Source of the DNA: Peromyscus leucopus
Taxonomy: Eukaryota > Chordata > Mammalia > Rodentia > Cricetidae
NCBI RefSeq assembly: GCF_004664715.2
Contig: NC_051083.1
Location: 113,546,347 to 113,610,346, forward strand
Reading direction: 5' to 3'
Length of the DNA stretch: 64,000 nucleotides
In this document: piece by piece, positions 33,553 to 46,999 of the stretch
Layout: the number at the start of each line of letters is the position of its first letter
Numbering within the stretch: the stretch's first letter is position 1
Notes under the pieces: model-generated
What the model saw: only the letters and a program-made list of their open reading frames with translations
Databases searched by the model: none
Told to the model about the DNA's origin: nothing
Made by a program: the position numbers and the translations under genes

Positions 33553-33907
33553 AAAAAGCTGATGTTTTCTAAAATGCACATATTCATATTGTACATAAAA
33601 TATTCTCTATCCATTCAATCATAATTTGTAGTGTCTTGGGGAAATGGTAAGTAATTCAAAGAGGATAGACTAAACTTGTACTTTATTTTTATCTCCTTAA
33701 TAATAGTCTCTTTGCATCTTTTAAGTACGTAATTGGATGGAGAGACTAGCAACTGAAAAACTGGTTGAAACAATTGTCATTATTATAGTTAACAATTATT
33801 GAGCCTTTGATGTATGAGCGGCTAACTCTAAGAGCTTTCCACTTATTTTACTGTTTCATGTACAAATTGATTCATTTAGTTTTCACAACTACCTAATGTA
33901 GCATTAT

Positions 33908-34035
33908 TCCCGTTTTTTGAGAAACTGTCTCATGTAACTCACTATGTCAGTGAGGATGAGCTTCAGCTCCTGGTCTTCACACTTTCACTTTCTACAATTA
34001 TAGACCTGTTCCACCGATGTCTGCCTGGCTTTATT
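33908..34035 (-). mobile_element. Ancient B1-like fragment
   Basis: TTTTTTGAGAAACTGTCTCATGT... TGTCTGCCTGGC keeps B1 order at low identity. Confidence 0.45.
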
Positions 34036-34097
34036 ATCCCCATTATAAAGATAAGAAAGTAAAGACACAGAGAGCCTTAAGAAGTACCAATCTTAGA

Positions 34098-34258
34098 CCA
34101 AGATCAGCAGGTACAGGTGCTTTCCCCCAAGCCTGACAACCTGAGTTTAACCCTGGAATGCACATTATAGAAAGAGATCTGACTCCCACAAATTGCCCTC
34201 TGACTTCCATCTACAGCATGTCATATGTACCCCTAACAAACACAAAATGTATTTTTAA
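34098..34258 (+). mobile_element. Degraded B3-family SINE
   Basis: CAAGCCTGACAACCTGAGTT, CTGACTCCCACAAATTGCCC, TGACTTCCATCTACAGCATG. Confidence 0.7.
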
Positions 34259-35877
34259 AGATGTTAAAAAGTAGCTATCAAGTTAATAAGTGACAGAACC
34301 AAGTTTCTTTTTTTCTTTATTTGAAAGTGTCTTAATTTATTTATTGAACAAATACAAGTGCTAACCTTGTACAAAGCACTGTTCTACATATTTGAGAATC
34401 CTGTCACTGAGCAAAATAAACTTTAAAAAAATGCTTCTCTTATTATAGGAAGTAGACAGAAAATGCACAAAACCAGTATATCATATAGATTTTTTAAACA
34501 TAAAAATAGGTTATAATTCAAAAGTCCAGGGTTATTTGAAACTGGAAAATATTTTCTCTGTAGAAAATAGTAAAAATGATAACATTTCCGAATAAGCCAT
34601 TTTAAGCCAAATAATAGCTGAAGTATACATATAAATATTGATTAGATTCTGGGATACAAAAGAAACCTGTCTTCTTATGTTCAGAGAGCTATGTTTTACT
34701 TAAGTTGTGTAAGTGAGATTCTTATTCATCTTCCCCTTCACTGTTGGATTTACAGCAGACATTTTTCTATAGGCTAATCCATAATCTAAAAAGATTTTAG
34801 CCTCCCCTCCTGGAAGTCCAGCCACCATACTCTTTCATCAGCTTGATATGGTACAAATTCTTACCTTAATAGTGAAATGTTTCACTAAAGCTTGCCCAGT
34901 GATTGGGCAAAGAATTGGCAGAACCAAGTTTCAAACACAAATAATCTAGCTTCAGAACTCATATTCAAAATGCTACAATATTCCCCCTTTCAAAAAGATT
35001 ACTGCAATACCACAGACCTGAAATTGCAAGAATCTAAATTAATGTAAAGACAATAATAACAGAAAAGCGGGGACAAAATTGAGAGAATCCGGAAGTAAAA
35101 GTGATGGTATTGGGGGAATAACCACGGAATGGTGAGTCTAAGATGACTGTCAAACATCTAACTTGATGGGACAGTTAATTGATGAATTATAGAAATGAAG
35201 AATATAAGAGAATTCTGGTGGGAAAGACAGAAATCACTAGTCATTTCTATTGTGTTTGTGAGAACAAAGAAGGCAACCAGAGATACTGGTCTATAGTTAA
35301 GAAAGACATCTAAGCTGCAAGTGTAGACTTTGGAGTAGAACATATCATAGTTCTAAAAAGTTTGAAAAAGCAATTTGTTCCAGGAAGAAAACATATGGAA
35401 CAAAGAGGCCTGAAAGTAGAATTCTAGGGAACATCATCATTTAGGGAATAAGTCTATTTAGAAGTATCCAGCAAAGAAAATTGAAGATGGTCATAGAGCT
35501 AAGATACCAGGAGAGAATAGTCAGGGAACTCTGGGATGGAGTTTTAACAACATTAAAATTGTGCTAAAGCCCACTGGAAAATGGTATCTATGAAGCCATA
35601 GAATATATCTGTTTTATTCACCAAATGTAGCAACAACTCCGAAAAACCTAGCACACACTCAATGATTTAAAAATTTTTTACTGAATGAATAATGAAAAAC
35701 AAAAATGACTATCAAATCCCATATCAAATTCTAGGAAGACAAAGACTAAGAAGTATTGTTTTACTTAAGAATTTTAGCGTGCCACTGATCATCATAAGAA
35801 ATTTCAGTGGAACAGTTGAGAAAAACAAAATGGAAATGACCTAAAAGAAATGGCAAGAACATTTTCATGCAAGAAGT
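34259..35877. other. Intergenic, apparently unique
   Basis: About 1.6 kb, AT-rich, with no coding exon and no recognised transposon. This is the longest repeat-poor stretch upstream of Utp14a. Confidence 0.4.
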
Positions 35878-35878
35878 C

Positions 35879-36014
35879 TCAGACTGGCAATGTAGCTCAG
35901 TGGACAAAAGCATTTCACCTCAAGCTTGATAACCCAAATTTAATCTCCTGAAGCCAGATGGTGGAAGGAACTCCCACAAGTTGTCCTCTGATTTTCGTAT
36001 GTGTACAGTGTCAT

Positions 36015-36045
<31 letters not shown>

Positions 36046-36060
36046 ACACACACACAAATG
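35879..36060 (+). mobile_element. Degraded B3-family SINE with CA repeat
   Basis: GCAATGTAGCTCAGTGGACA, AACTCCCACAAGTTGTCCTC, followed by (CA)n at 36017-36057. Confidence 0.7.
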
Positions 36061-36099
36061 CACTAACACACATAGATAGGTTTATAAAAAAAGAATTAT

Positions 36100-36215
36100 T
36101 GTGCCAGATGTGGTGCCATAAGCATGAAATTCCAACAATTGGGAGGCTAAGGCAAGAGGATCACCAATTTAAGGCTAGTCTGAATTATGTACAGCCTGTC
36201 TCAAACAAGAAAAAA
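36100..36215 (+). mobile_element. Old B1 SINE
   Basis: GTGCCAGATGTGGTGCCATA, CAACAATTGGGAGGCTAAGG, GCCTGTCTCAAACAAG. Confidence 0.65.
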
Positions 36216-36254
36216 ATGTTTGTAAAAAGGTGAGAAAATGCAATCACAGATAAT

Positions 36255-36425
36255 ACTGTGAACAGGACCTTGTTCCTCATGCCTGTGAGGCAAGCACTCT
36301 GCCAGTGAGCTACAATCCTAACGAAATAACATTTTGTGTGTGTGTAAAAGGGTCTCACTATGTAGCCCCTGATGAAATCTAAGATATCTTCCTGTCTCTG
36401 CCTTCCCAGTGCTAGGAATAATTCA
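36255..36425 (-). mobile_element. Old B4-like SINE (reversed)
   Basis: An ID-like half and a B1-like half are both reversed and diverged (GGGTCTCACTATGTAGCCCC, CTTCCCAGTGCTAGGAAT). Confidence 0.5.
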
Positions 36426-36570
36426 ATAACTCATTCTTGAATAACATTTTGTCGCATAGAAAAAAGGAACAGTGGACTGCAATCACAGGTACACAGAATC
36501 AAAAATGATTCCCTTAAGATGGGAGGAAACTTGCTATATTCATGTCCCTTCCATCCTTCTGGCTCAATGC

Positions 36571-36597
36571 GGGCGGGCGGGGGGGGGGGCGGCGGGG
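36571..36597 (+). promoter_or_regulatory. G-rich tract, G-quadruplex candidate
   Basis: Runs GGG-C-GGG-C-G11-C-GG-C-GGGG lie about 450 bp upstream of the Utp14a start. Four or more G-tracts with single-base loops fit a quadruplex-forming motif. A regulatory role is inferred only. Confidence 0.55.
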
Positions 36598-36759
36598 TTA
36601 TTCGGGAGTTCAACACAGCCTGGTGCTGGCCAGTGATGACTTTGTGTGACATTGTCCAACGGGGGTTGGCCCTGAATGCTTTATGGTTTTGTTTTGTTTT
36701 TTTTTAAGCTTTCAGCGGGGCTAGGACATCCTCGCCTTCACTTCACTCATCTTGGAAAA

Positions 36760-37085
36760 CTAAAAAACCAAGCGCTTGAGACTCGCCACAGCTAAGCTGG
36801 AGACCTTCGACGAGAACGGAGAATGCAAAGGCCCGCCCACCGTCCGTGCCGCCTAGGGCCAGGCAGCCGGGTTTTATGCCAGCCAATCCTAAATGTATTT
36901 CAATCTTCACCAACCTCTCCCTGGGCGGAAATGACGCGTATCGTCGTGCGCGATTGGAGGAAGCCAAAATTGCTTTACCGCATGCGAGTAACTTGGTCTC
37001 TTTCGGGCTTCCGCTCTTGATCCATGTGAGAGACAGCCTACAATGATGAACGCGTCCAAAGCTGCGAAGGGGTAAGGAGTAAAAG
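36760..37085 (+). promoter_or_regulatory. Utp14a: Utp14a CpG-rich promoter and 5' UTR
   Basis: CpG density rises sharply here against an AT-rich background and spans the first coding exon. Visible motifs include an ETS/ATF-like GGCGGAAATGACGCGTA at 36924-36940, an inverted CCAAT box (GATTGG) near 36952, an NRF1-like CCGCATGCGA near 36978, and a pyrimidine-rich TCTCTTTCGGGCTTCCGCTC near 36998-37017 where transcription could start. No TATA box is evident. This is a housekeeping-type promoter, consistent with a ribosome-biogenesis gene. The exact start site is not determinable here. Confidence 0.75.
37043..37071 (+). CDS. Utp14a: Utp14a coding exon 1
   Basis: Encodes MMNASKAAK plus two bases of Gly; donor G|GTAAGG. 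The tandem ATGATG has A at -3 for both Mets, so either could initiate. This N-terminus differs from human before the LLALSQQEEL block. Confidence 0.9.
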
Positions 37086-40000
37086 GGAGATCCCGGGTCT
37101 CTAAGGGCAGAGTTTCCTGGGTTTAGGGAAGTAGAAGTCGCCTTCTAACAATCAGTAGTTAGTTATTCGCCTCCCAAGACCCTGCCAGTAGTTAATGTAA
37201 CTGCGATTCATCCTTTAAAGCCCGTTAATTTAAACTGATTTTGCTCCTCTGTTTGTCGGCTCTTTAAGTGCGTCGCTCTTAGGTCTGATGGTCGTCCATC
37301 TGTCTCTTGACAAAGTTAATATTATTGATTTCCCTTTATTTGTCATGTGCCCATTTTCTGCCTCTGCCACGCGGGACCTGCGCAGGCACTGCCAAGTTGT
37401 TTGAGAGTCATCCACAATATGTCCTCCCCTGTGATATTTCATGTGTTCCCCCTCAGCGTTAGAAAATCTCAATGTAGTCCATTTGGTAATGTTTGCCTAA
37501 TAAATACCGAGATGCTGTTAAGTAATAGTAGGCTCTTTCTAAATACCAATCTCCTTAGTTAAACACCCGAACTCAGTTGGTTTCCATCATTCCCGTATCT
37601 CCCCGGTTCTGGGAACAAATGAACAAGTTTACATTTTGAATACGCTGCATTTATCAAGGCACCTGACTGGCAGAAGGTGCATAGAAACGCCAGCAGTAGC
37701 ATCATTGAGAAATGCAGTGCCGATCACTAACAAGTGTTGTCTTTTTCTTGCGGATTTGAATGTCATCAGTTACTGTTACGTGCCAGTCACTAATGAGTGT
37801 TAAGTCTTTTTCTTGTGGATTTGAATGATGTCATTAGTTACTGTTACCTTGGAGGTGCTGCCTGACTTCGGTCTAAATGTAAGACCTTGACAAATTACCG
37901 AAGGTGCTCTTACTGTTGCGCTTTTGCACCTCTTCTCAGATAAGGTTACTCAACTGGAAAAACTGAATGAATTGGTTTAGAGCAGTGGTTCGCAACCGTC
38001 CTACGACTGCGACCCTTTAACACAGCTCCTCATGTTGTGCTGACCCCCAACCATAAAAATATTTTCATTGCTACTTCAGAACTGTAGTTTAGCTACTGGT
38101 CATGAATCGTAATGCAATTATCGGTGTTTTCCAGTGGTTCCGTCCGACAACTTGCGGCGGGTCGCATGTTCCGTCCGACGACTTGCGACGGGTCGCGACC
38201 CACATGCTGAGAACCGCTGGTTTGGATTTTTTGTTTGTTTGTTTGTTTGGTTTTGGTTTTGGTTTTTCTGAGACAGGGTTTCTCTGTCCTGAATCTCGCT
38301 CTGTAGACCAGGCTGGCCTCGTGCTCACAGAGATCCACCTGGCTCTGCCTCCGGAGTGCCGGGAAAGGCGTGCGCCACCGCCGCCCGGCTGGACATTTTG
38401 TTGTTGTTGTTTTTGTTTTTGTTTTTTCGAGACAGGGTTTCTCTGTGTAGCTTTGCGCCTTTCCTGAAACTCACTCTGTAGACCAGGCTGGCGTTGAACG
38501 CACAGAGATCCGCCTGCCTCTGCCTCCAGAGTGCCGGGATTAAAGGCGTGCGCCACCGCCGCCCCGGCTGGACTTTTTTTTTTTTTTTTTTTTTCGAGAC
38601 AGGGTTTCTCTGTGTAGCTTTGCGCCTTTCCTGGAACTCACTTGGTAGCCCAGGCTGGCCTCCCAGGCTGGCCTCGAACGCACAGAGATCTGCCTGCCTC
38701 TGCCTCCTGAGTGCCAGGATTAAAGGTGTGCGCCACCACCGCCCGGCTGGACATTATTTTAATAGGATTATTTTACGCACTAATATTTCTATGTTGCCTT
38801 TTTAAAACAGCCTTCTGGCTTTGAGCCAGCAGGAAGAACTAATGGATTTGCCAAGCAACTACTCCTTGAGTGCCAGTGAAGATGAGGTGGGTGACAAGTG
38901 TTGAACTGACTCAATTAGGGTGAACACCACATTCCTGGGGAGGAAAGGATTGAAGAGATATGTATGTGGAGGGGAGCTAACTAAAACTCCAGCATATGCT
39001 ATCTGAATTTTAAACCTAATTCTCTGACAAAACTACTTAAATTGTTCTTCCTCTTGTATAAAACAGTACCAATTTTAATGATAAGGAAAGACCAGCGACA
39101 GTAGTCATCCCGGAAGTCGGGAGGCTGAGGCAGGAGGATCTTAAGTTTGAGGCTAGCCTAGGTTGCAAACTGAGGGGTTGTCTTTGTTTTGAAAGGATTT
39201 TATTGTGAAGCTCAGTGGCATACATATTTAATCCAGCACTCAGGAGGCAGACTCAAGTGGATCTCTATGATTTTAAGGCCAGCCTGGTCTACATGAGTTC
39301 CAGGCTGGCCAAAGGGTACATAGTGAGACCCTGATTCAAAAAGGGGGATGGAGTACTTTCTCCTGATAGAAAGCCACTTTGAGAACTGTGGTTATGACTT
39401 GAACTGTTAGTCAGTGTTTCTGTATGAAAAAAATACTTTATGGGTTTGGGGATTTAGCTCAGTGGTAGAGCGCTTGCCTAGCAAGTGCAAGGCCCTGGGT
39501 TCGACCCTCAGCTCCAAAAAAAGAAAAAAAAATACTTTATGCAGAAACAGCATATTATTAAGCTGATTTCTTTTCTTTGGGGGGCACTTTGATACAGAGT
39601 TTCTCTGTAGATAATAATTAAAATATCAGATACTTGTACAGCCACTAAGCTGACAAAAAAAAAGACCTTGAGGTGGGGCAGTTTTGGGACAGGGTTTCTC
39701 TGTAAGCACCCTGGCTGGCCTAGAACTCAAGCTGACCTCAAACTCACAGAGATCTACCAGTGCTGGGATTAAAGACATGTGCTACTACCTCCCGGCTTAA
39801 AGTGTTTTCTTAAAATCAGTTAGGACGTTAGCCAAGGTACTAGCATCCAAGTTACTAAGGATCTACATTCCTTATAAAGATAATGTTTGGATTTTGAAAC
39901 AATTCCTAATTTCAATTCCAGCTTGGATCAGAGTGGTCATATAATATCTCATCTGATTTCCCCTGTTCTCTACCAACCATAACCAAAATGTTTATGTGGA

Positions 40001-40219
40001 CTTGTTTCCAAGTTGTCTTTTTCCTCCCCTTATTGTCCTAATGGATTTTCCTTTTCTGAGTCTAGGGGGACAGTGATGGAGAAAGAAAGCATCAAAAACT
40101 TCTGGAAGCAATTGGTTCCCTTACTGGAAAAAATAGGTAACATCCCTGTCAGTTTGGACAGCTTATAATTAGATCTGCCTTCCCTCCTCCTCTTTCTTTT
40201 CTTTTTCTCTTTCTTTTTC

Positions 40220-40261
<42 letters not shown>

Positions 40262-40390
40262 TTCCTTTCTTTCTCTCTCTCTCTTTCTTTCTCTTTTTTC
40301 TCTCTCCTCTCTTTCTCTTCTTTCTTACTTTCTCTCTCCCTTTCTTTCTCTTTCTCTAACTCTTTTTCTTTCTCTCTCTCTCTCTCTTTC

Positions 40391-40466
<76 letters not shown>

Positions 40467-43400
40467 TCAGGATGTACATGTGCCACTTAGTATAAGGGGA
40501 GGTCAGAGGACAACCTGTAAAAGTTGGTTCTTCCACCATGGGGGAGATTCAGGGATCAAATTCAGTTTGGCTTGGCAGCAATGGCCTTCACTTCTTGCGC
40601 CATCTTGCTGGCCCTATAACTAGCTGTTTCTATGAGATGTCTCCTAAGATTTACTGAATGATTCTGGTACCTACCTGTGTGTAGCATATAGTAAAAAACT
40701 GTATGATTGTTGTTGGCTATTTTCCTTATTGCTGTTACTGTATTAGAACTCATACATTGGAAGTTTTATTTAATTCACACCTACAGTCTTTTGAAGCATT
40801 GAACACATGTTAATTAACCCCATTAAAGACGTTAATTAAAAATTTATCTCCATGGTCAACCATTTATAAGTGGCAGGTCCTAGATTCAAATCCATGTGTG
40901 CTTAAATCTTTTTCATTGTACTACATTATATTTTGTAAGGGCCAGGTCTATATATGAAAAGATGAGATATGGATTAGACTACTAAGTCTAAGTTTAGGAA
41001 CAGTTTGGTTGCTGTGACAAAAGTGGACCATAAAACCACAGCTGCCTTTGAAGAAAGAAATATTGTACTTAAAGATGTAGCTCAGTGATAGAGTACCTAC
41101 ATAGCATATATGAACCCCTAGATTCCAGAATCTTAGAAAAAAAAAACAATGAACCTAAGTGTTTGGGTTTCCCATGCAAATGTATCCATTTCTAGTATAT
41201 CATTTTCTCCCTAATTTCAGGTGGAAATTGCCTGAGAGATCTGAGGCTAGTCTGAAAGTGTCCGAGTTTAATGTTAGTTCTGAAGGTAAGTTTTTAAAAC
41301 AATTTATGCATGAAATCATAAATATTTACCAATGAGAATGCATTAAGGGTAGTCAGGTGAAGGATGCTAAGGTCAGTGGAGCCCAGTGGGATGCCCATTG
41401 CATAAAGTGACTTGAGTGGTGGTTCCACGCATCTTTTACTAGCTTAGCTGCCATGCTTGTATGGCTCTTTAATGTTCCCAGCTGCCTTTGTATTTTAGTT
41501 CTCTCGTGATGCTTTGAGGTAAGACAGACAGATAATCAGCTTTGTTGGGGCTTTATTAGAATGGTTTGCTGTTGGTTAACCAAGGAGTCTATATGGGTGA
41601 GCGGTTACTTATAGGAGCTAGAATGGCCCCCAAAACAGGTGTATTACCGACAGCCCACTGCAACGCTGGTCAGGACTCAAGAATGCTGTGCCCCTTGACT
41701 TCCTGCAGGAATTGACCAAGGAAATCTCTGTAGCTAGTTGCTCAGATATCTTCCCCAACAGTTGTTAACTACTTCTATAAAGTTGTGTAGTGGGGGTGGA
41801 CTTGGATAATTTTGCAAGTTTCAGCTTTCCCAGACACCTAAAATTTGTTTTCCTTAGGAGCCTTCCCCCTCCTATGGGAATGCTTCAGTTTGGAAGCCAG
41901 TGCCATGGAACAGGCCCCTCCCTCCCTCTTTCACAGTGTTCCCTGAGACTTGAAGTGGGTAATACAGATAGCATTTATGACTAAGTGTTGTGCCATGGCA
42001 ATGGTCACTTGGGTGATTAAGTCTCAGGAAGTTTTCCTCCATGACCAGTTTAAGGCTGACAGTGACAAGGAGCTTCTCCTCTAGCACTTCAGGGTTTCAG
42101 GTTTCATGTTGTAGTCTTTAATCTACTAGGAGGGTTTTTGTTTTTGTTTTATTTCTGGCTTTCCGAGCATTAGCATCTTTGCTGTGGTTCTCCCCAATGC
42201 AGCATGTCATAGGGCAGAGGATCAGGTAGAGAATCCCAGGCCTCCTCAGCAGAAAGGAGACATGGTGACAAATCATTACATGACTGGCAATGAGGTGTCA
42301 GACGTTTTCTTAGCCCCATTGCCTCCCTGTCCAGGAAATCAATAACTAAAGAATGGACACATGTTGAGTCTTGGAAAGGCACAAAGCTTAGGAGTATCTA
42401 AGGTTTTTTTTTTTTTTTTTTCATGTATCCCCGCCCCCTCAAGAGCCCATGTTAACCCCTGAGTTGGGAGAGTGTAAAATCACCCCTGTTAAAAATGCAT
42501 GCTCCACCAGGTGTGGTGGTATATGCCTTTTATTCTCAGAACTTCAGGAGGCAGAGGCAGGTGTGTCTATGTGAGTTCAAGGACAGCCTGATCTATATAG
42601 CAAGTTCCAGGCCAGCAAGAGTTACATTCTGAGACCTTGTTTGCCCCCACCAAAAAAAGTCTATTAAGTGGCATAGTTACTGTGTCTAGATACCATTTTT
42701 TCACCCTTTTCTGAACTTAGGCAGCTTGAAAGAATTTGGTGCTTCTAGGAATCACCATTGGAACCTCAGAGCAGTTAGCAATGTGCTACCAGTAAGCTAA
42801 TTGAATTGATTCAACAGGTATTTATTGAGTGTCTGCAGTGTATCCAGCAAAGTAGCTAAATCAATAGCAGGTGATATTCTAGATACTAAGTCAACAGTGA
42901 AGAATAAGGCATGACCGAATGGGCTCTGCAGTCTGGTAATGAAGGGAAGAACTAAAACAGGATGATGCAGCAATGGTTCCTGTCTTTAATCTCAGTACTT
43001 GAAAAAAAGGTAAGAAGATCAGGAATTGAAGGCCAAGCTTGGCCACACAGTTCAAGATCACCCTGGTCTACATGAGACCCTGTGTTAAAAAACAAAACAA
43101 AAACCATATGGTATAATGACTTAATTGAATACTTCAGATTGGTTGGTCGTGAAAGGTCCTTCAAGAGGCAAAGTTGAAGGAAATGAAAAGCCAACCATAC
43201 AAAGGTGGGAGAAAGCATTCCAGTCAAAGGAACAACTTTGGAATAGTTAAAGAAACACAGAGCATGTTTCAAAGACTTGGGAAAAGGACTTATATGACTT
43301 AGAGTGTAGCAGACTAATGTTTGTTAGAGGCAGATGAAGACCAAATCCTATCGGGATGTGTCCTTTAGGGCTATGAGATTCCAGGTAGAATTCAGCAGCA

Positions 43401-45508
43401 CTGAATCATTTTCAGCAGGATTATGACATATTGAGATACACATTTTCAAAAACTGACTGGCTGCTATGGGATGAATGAATGAGTAGAAGTAAAAAGACAA
43501 GGACAAGCTGGGTGGTGGTGGTGCACACCTTTAATCCCAGCACTCAGGAGGCAGAGGCAGGTGGATCTCTGTGAGTCTAAGGCTAGCCTGGTCTACAAAT
43601 CGAGTACTGGGACGGCTAGGACTACACAAAAACCCTGTCTTGGGGGTCAGGGGGAGACAGGAAAAGAGTAAATAACTTGCTTTTTGAATAACTGGTTTTC
43701 TCCTTATTTGTACCCCTAACATTTGGAAATGTACAAGACTAGTGGTGTCACTATGGCTATGGATAAAGGATTGAAATAAGAATTATTTGTACTTCCCTGT
43801 ACATTTTCAAGACTATCAACATATTCTATTCAGGCCACTCCCTACATGATATTGACATTGTTTGGTCTCACTTCCCAAACTGACCAGAAAGTTGGCCTTT
43901 CCACAGGCTCTGGAGAAAAATTGGCCCTTTCAGATCTGCTTGGGCCTGTTAAACCCTCATCTTCATTGGCTACTGTAAAAAAGCAACTGAGTAGAGTCAA
44001 ATCAAAGAAGACTCTGGAACTACCCCTTAACAAAGGAGAGCTTGAACAGGTAAGTCACATGGAAAGTGGCCCGTTGAAGGGAAGGACTTCAACTGAGAAG
44101 GGGAGGTAAAGTAGGGGCAGCTGAAGTCTTTAGGAGGAAGCAAGAGTTCATTTCTAGGCTTCTGATTATTGGGGTGGGGGTGACTAAGAAACATTGCCTC
44201 TTGGTTTCTTGTTACTCCTTTGAGTTCGATGTGGAATTTCATGGCTGTTTCCTTTCATGTACATTGCCTGGTTTAGATCAACAGAGAAGTGGCATTCAGT
44301 AAAACTTCGAAAACCCTCTCCAAATGGGATTCTGTTGTTCAGAAGAACCGGGAAGCAGAACAGCTGGTTTTTCCCTTGGAGAAGGAGCCATCTTCCTTTG
44401 CTCCCATTGAACATGTGTTTAATGACTGGAAGGTGGGTACAACAGAATGGAAACAAACCTTGAAAGCCGAGGTGCAACGTGAAGAGTCCGAACCTTCCAG
44501 CGTGTAGATGAGTAGTTTAAGCCTGAATGCCAGCTTATGTCATTGTCGTTTAGTGGTCAGAGGAAGAGAGAGGAGACAGCATATCTATCTTAACTGTCAG
44601 TCAGGGAATAGCCAAGCCACACAGGAGCTCTTGTAATCATTCTGTCTGTGCCCATGGGATTCAAAACATGGCTTTTATAAGTTTCAGTGTTAAAACATCT
44701 GGTGACAAAGATTGGGATATGGTGAAACATACCTATAACCCCAGCACTTGGGAGGTGGGAACAGAAGAATCAGGAGTTTGAGGCCAGCTTGAGCTAGCTA
44801 CATGAGACCCTGTCTCAAAAACAATTAATTTTAAAAGACGTGTGTGTGTCTGCCAAGATAAAGGGAACATACTGTGTTTTTTTTCTTTTATATGGTTTAT
44901 TTTTTATTTTATGTTCTTGGTTGTTGTGCCTGCATGTATATCTGTGTGATGGTGTCAGATCCCCTGGAACTGGATACGTGTGAACTGCCATGTGGGTGCT
45001 GGAAATTGAACCCAGCTCTTAACCACTGAGCCATCTCTCCAACCCCTATGTTTTCTTTCTTATCCCCTAGGTCTATTTTGTTGTGTTGCTACCACCCAAA
45101 CATATAGTACTGTTTAATGATGAGAACTTTAGCAAGTAACTCATGAAGGGGGTAAGGAATAGTTTAAAACTTTGTTTCCCAAACACTGACCCCCCTGCCA
45201 CTATGCATAATCATGGATAGGTTGTAATGCACCAAGTCCTCTTTATTATTAGGTATTCTTCCCATTTTAGTAGTTTTGCAATCTCCTTGTAAATGAAATG
45301 ATGCTGGTAGAAAATGATGGTGTTTAAGAAGAATAGAAGTTATACTCTTGGCAAAATTGGTCCCTAGAGTATGTACTTTTTACTATATGAACAACTCCTT
45401 CAAAGCAGCCAGCCTACTTTTCTAGTATACCTTTGGTATGGAGTCTCATCTAGAGTGGTCTGTCTTAAAGAAAAATAGTCAAAGAAAACAGTACCTACAC
45501 CATAGATA

Positions 45509-45553
<45 letters not shown>

Positions 45554-46951
45554 CAGATAGATAGATAGACAGACAGATCTGACCACAAAGGTGTTATGTT
45601 TCTCCATGCTTTCTAAAAAAACAGAAATGATAGTGTCCTATGTCAGGAAGTTTAGCTAATTAAAGCTAATTAAAATTATATTGCTTGCCACCATAACTAA
45701 ACAAATAGTCACTTATTAAGGGATTAAGCTCTGTTCTCTGATAGTATTTTTGAAGTCACTACCATTCTCTTTCTAGGATTCTTCAGAAATCAGGTATAAA
45801 GTGTGGCTGCAGGATGAAGGGAGACTTTAGGGAGAAAAAATTGAAGAGGTAATAACAATTTACAGGCTTCAAAAATATGAAGTGGTGCATGCCTACAATT
45901 CCTGCACTTAGGAATGTAAGACTCAAGGAGTTCTGGTTCAAGGCAAATTAAATTCAAGGGACATAGGGCTGGGCATGATGGCCTAGGCCTGTAATCCTAG
46001 CTGTTTGGGAGACTGAGGTAGAGGCTTGAAAGGTTCAGCCATCCAGGACAATTTAGCAACATTCTGTCTCCAACTAAAAAAAAAATGTAAAGTTGAGGAT
46101 AGAAAAAAAATGGCAAGGTAAGTTGTGTTTGAAGCTTTTACAAAACTGAAGCAAATCTCACTGTCATCTAATGAGGAACATGCCTTTGGAAGAGCTGGTC
46201 TCTGCTGTTGTTTCTACTGTTCCCCTTCTACTGCTACCAGTCTCAACGTTCATTAGTAGTGGGCCTCCAAATTGCCTTATCCTAATTAGGCCCTCATAGC
46301 CTTCGACCTATCTGGCAACAGTATCGACATACCACATTCCTAAACACTCTCCCGTCCTTGGCTTCTGTTAGCCTTACTGCTTTATTGCTCCAGCTTTTCA
46401 CGGGCCTTTTAATTCTTGCTCTGTAAACTCTGTGAGTTGGCTGTCATTCACAGTCTCTCTTAAACTCTAGTTTCACAGCCTGTGTGACAAAATAGGCATC
46501 CCCTGCATCTCCATGTGACCTGTCCTACCAGAGCATCCCATTTCTAGATTCCCAAGCCTTAACCACCACCTTTATTCAGTTAACAGCCTAACTCCCTATT
46601 CGGTCACCTGGGTTGAAAGCCTGGATCATCTGATCTCTACCCATTCCCTTAGCTGTCCCCTCCTTAGCACATGTGATGGGCTAATCTTATAAATTCTGTT
46701 ATGGCTCCAGGTCCCCACAACCATTAGGATTTCCATCCTGAAACACAAAATTACTTGTCACTCTCCTACCTAAAATCCATCATGGGCCAGTGAAATGGCT
46801 CAGTGCTAAGGATGCTAACTGCCCAGCCTGGCAACTCAAATTCTATCCCCAGGCCCCATGTGGTGGAAGGAATTAACTGACTCGCAAAAAAGTTGTCCGC
46901 TTGCCTCCATCTATGCACCATGGCATGAGCACCTACGTGTGTGCGCGCGCA

Positions 46952-46999
<48 letters not shown>

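Noticed and set aside
40030..40539. Minus-strand 169-codon ORF rich in KERK
   Set aside because: It is the translation of the intron 3 TTTC polypyrimidine tract plus an exon 3 shadow; no protein family.
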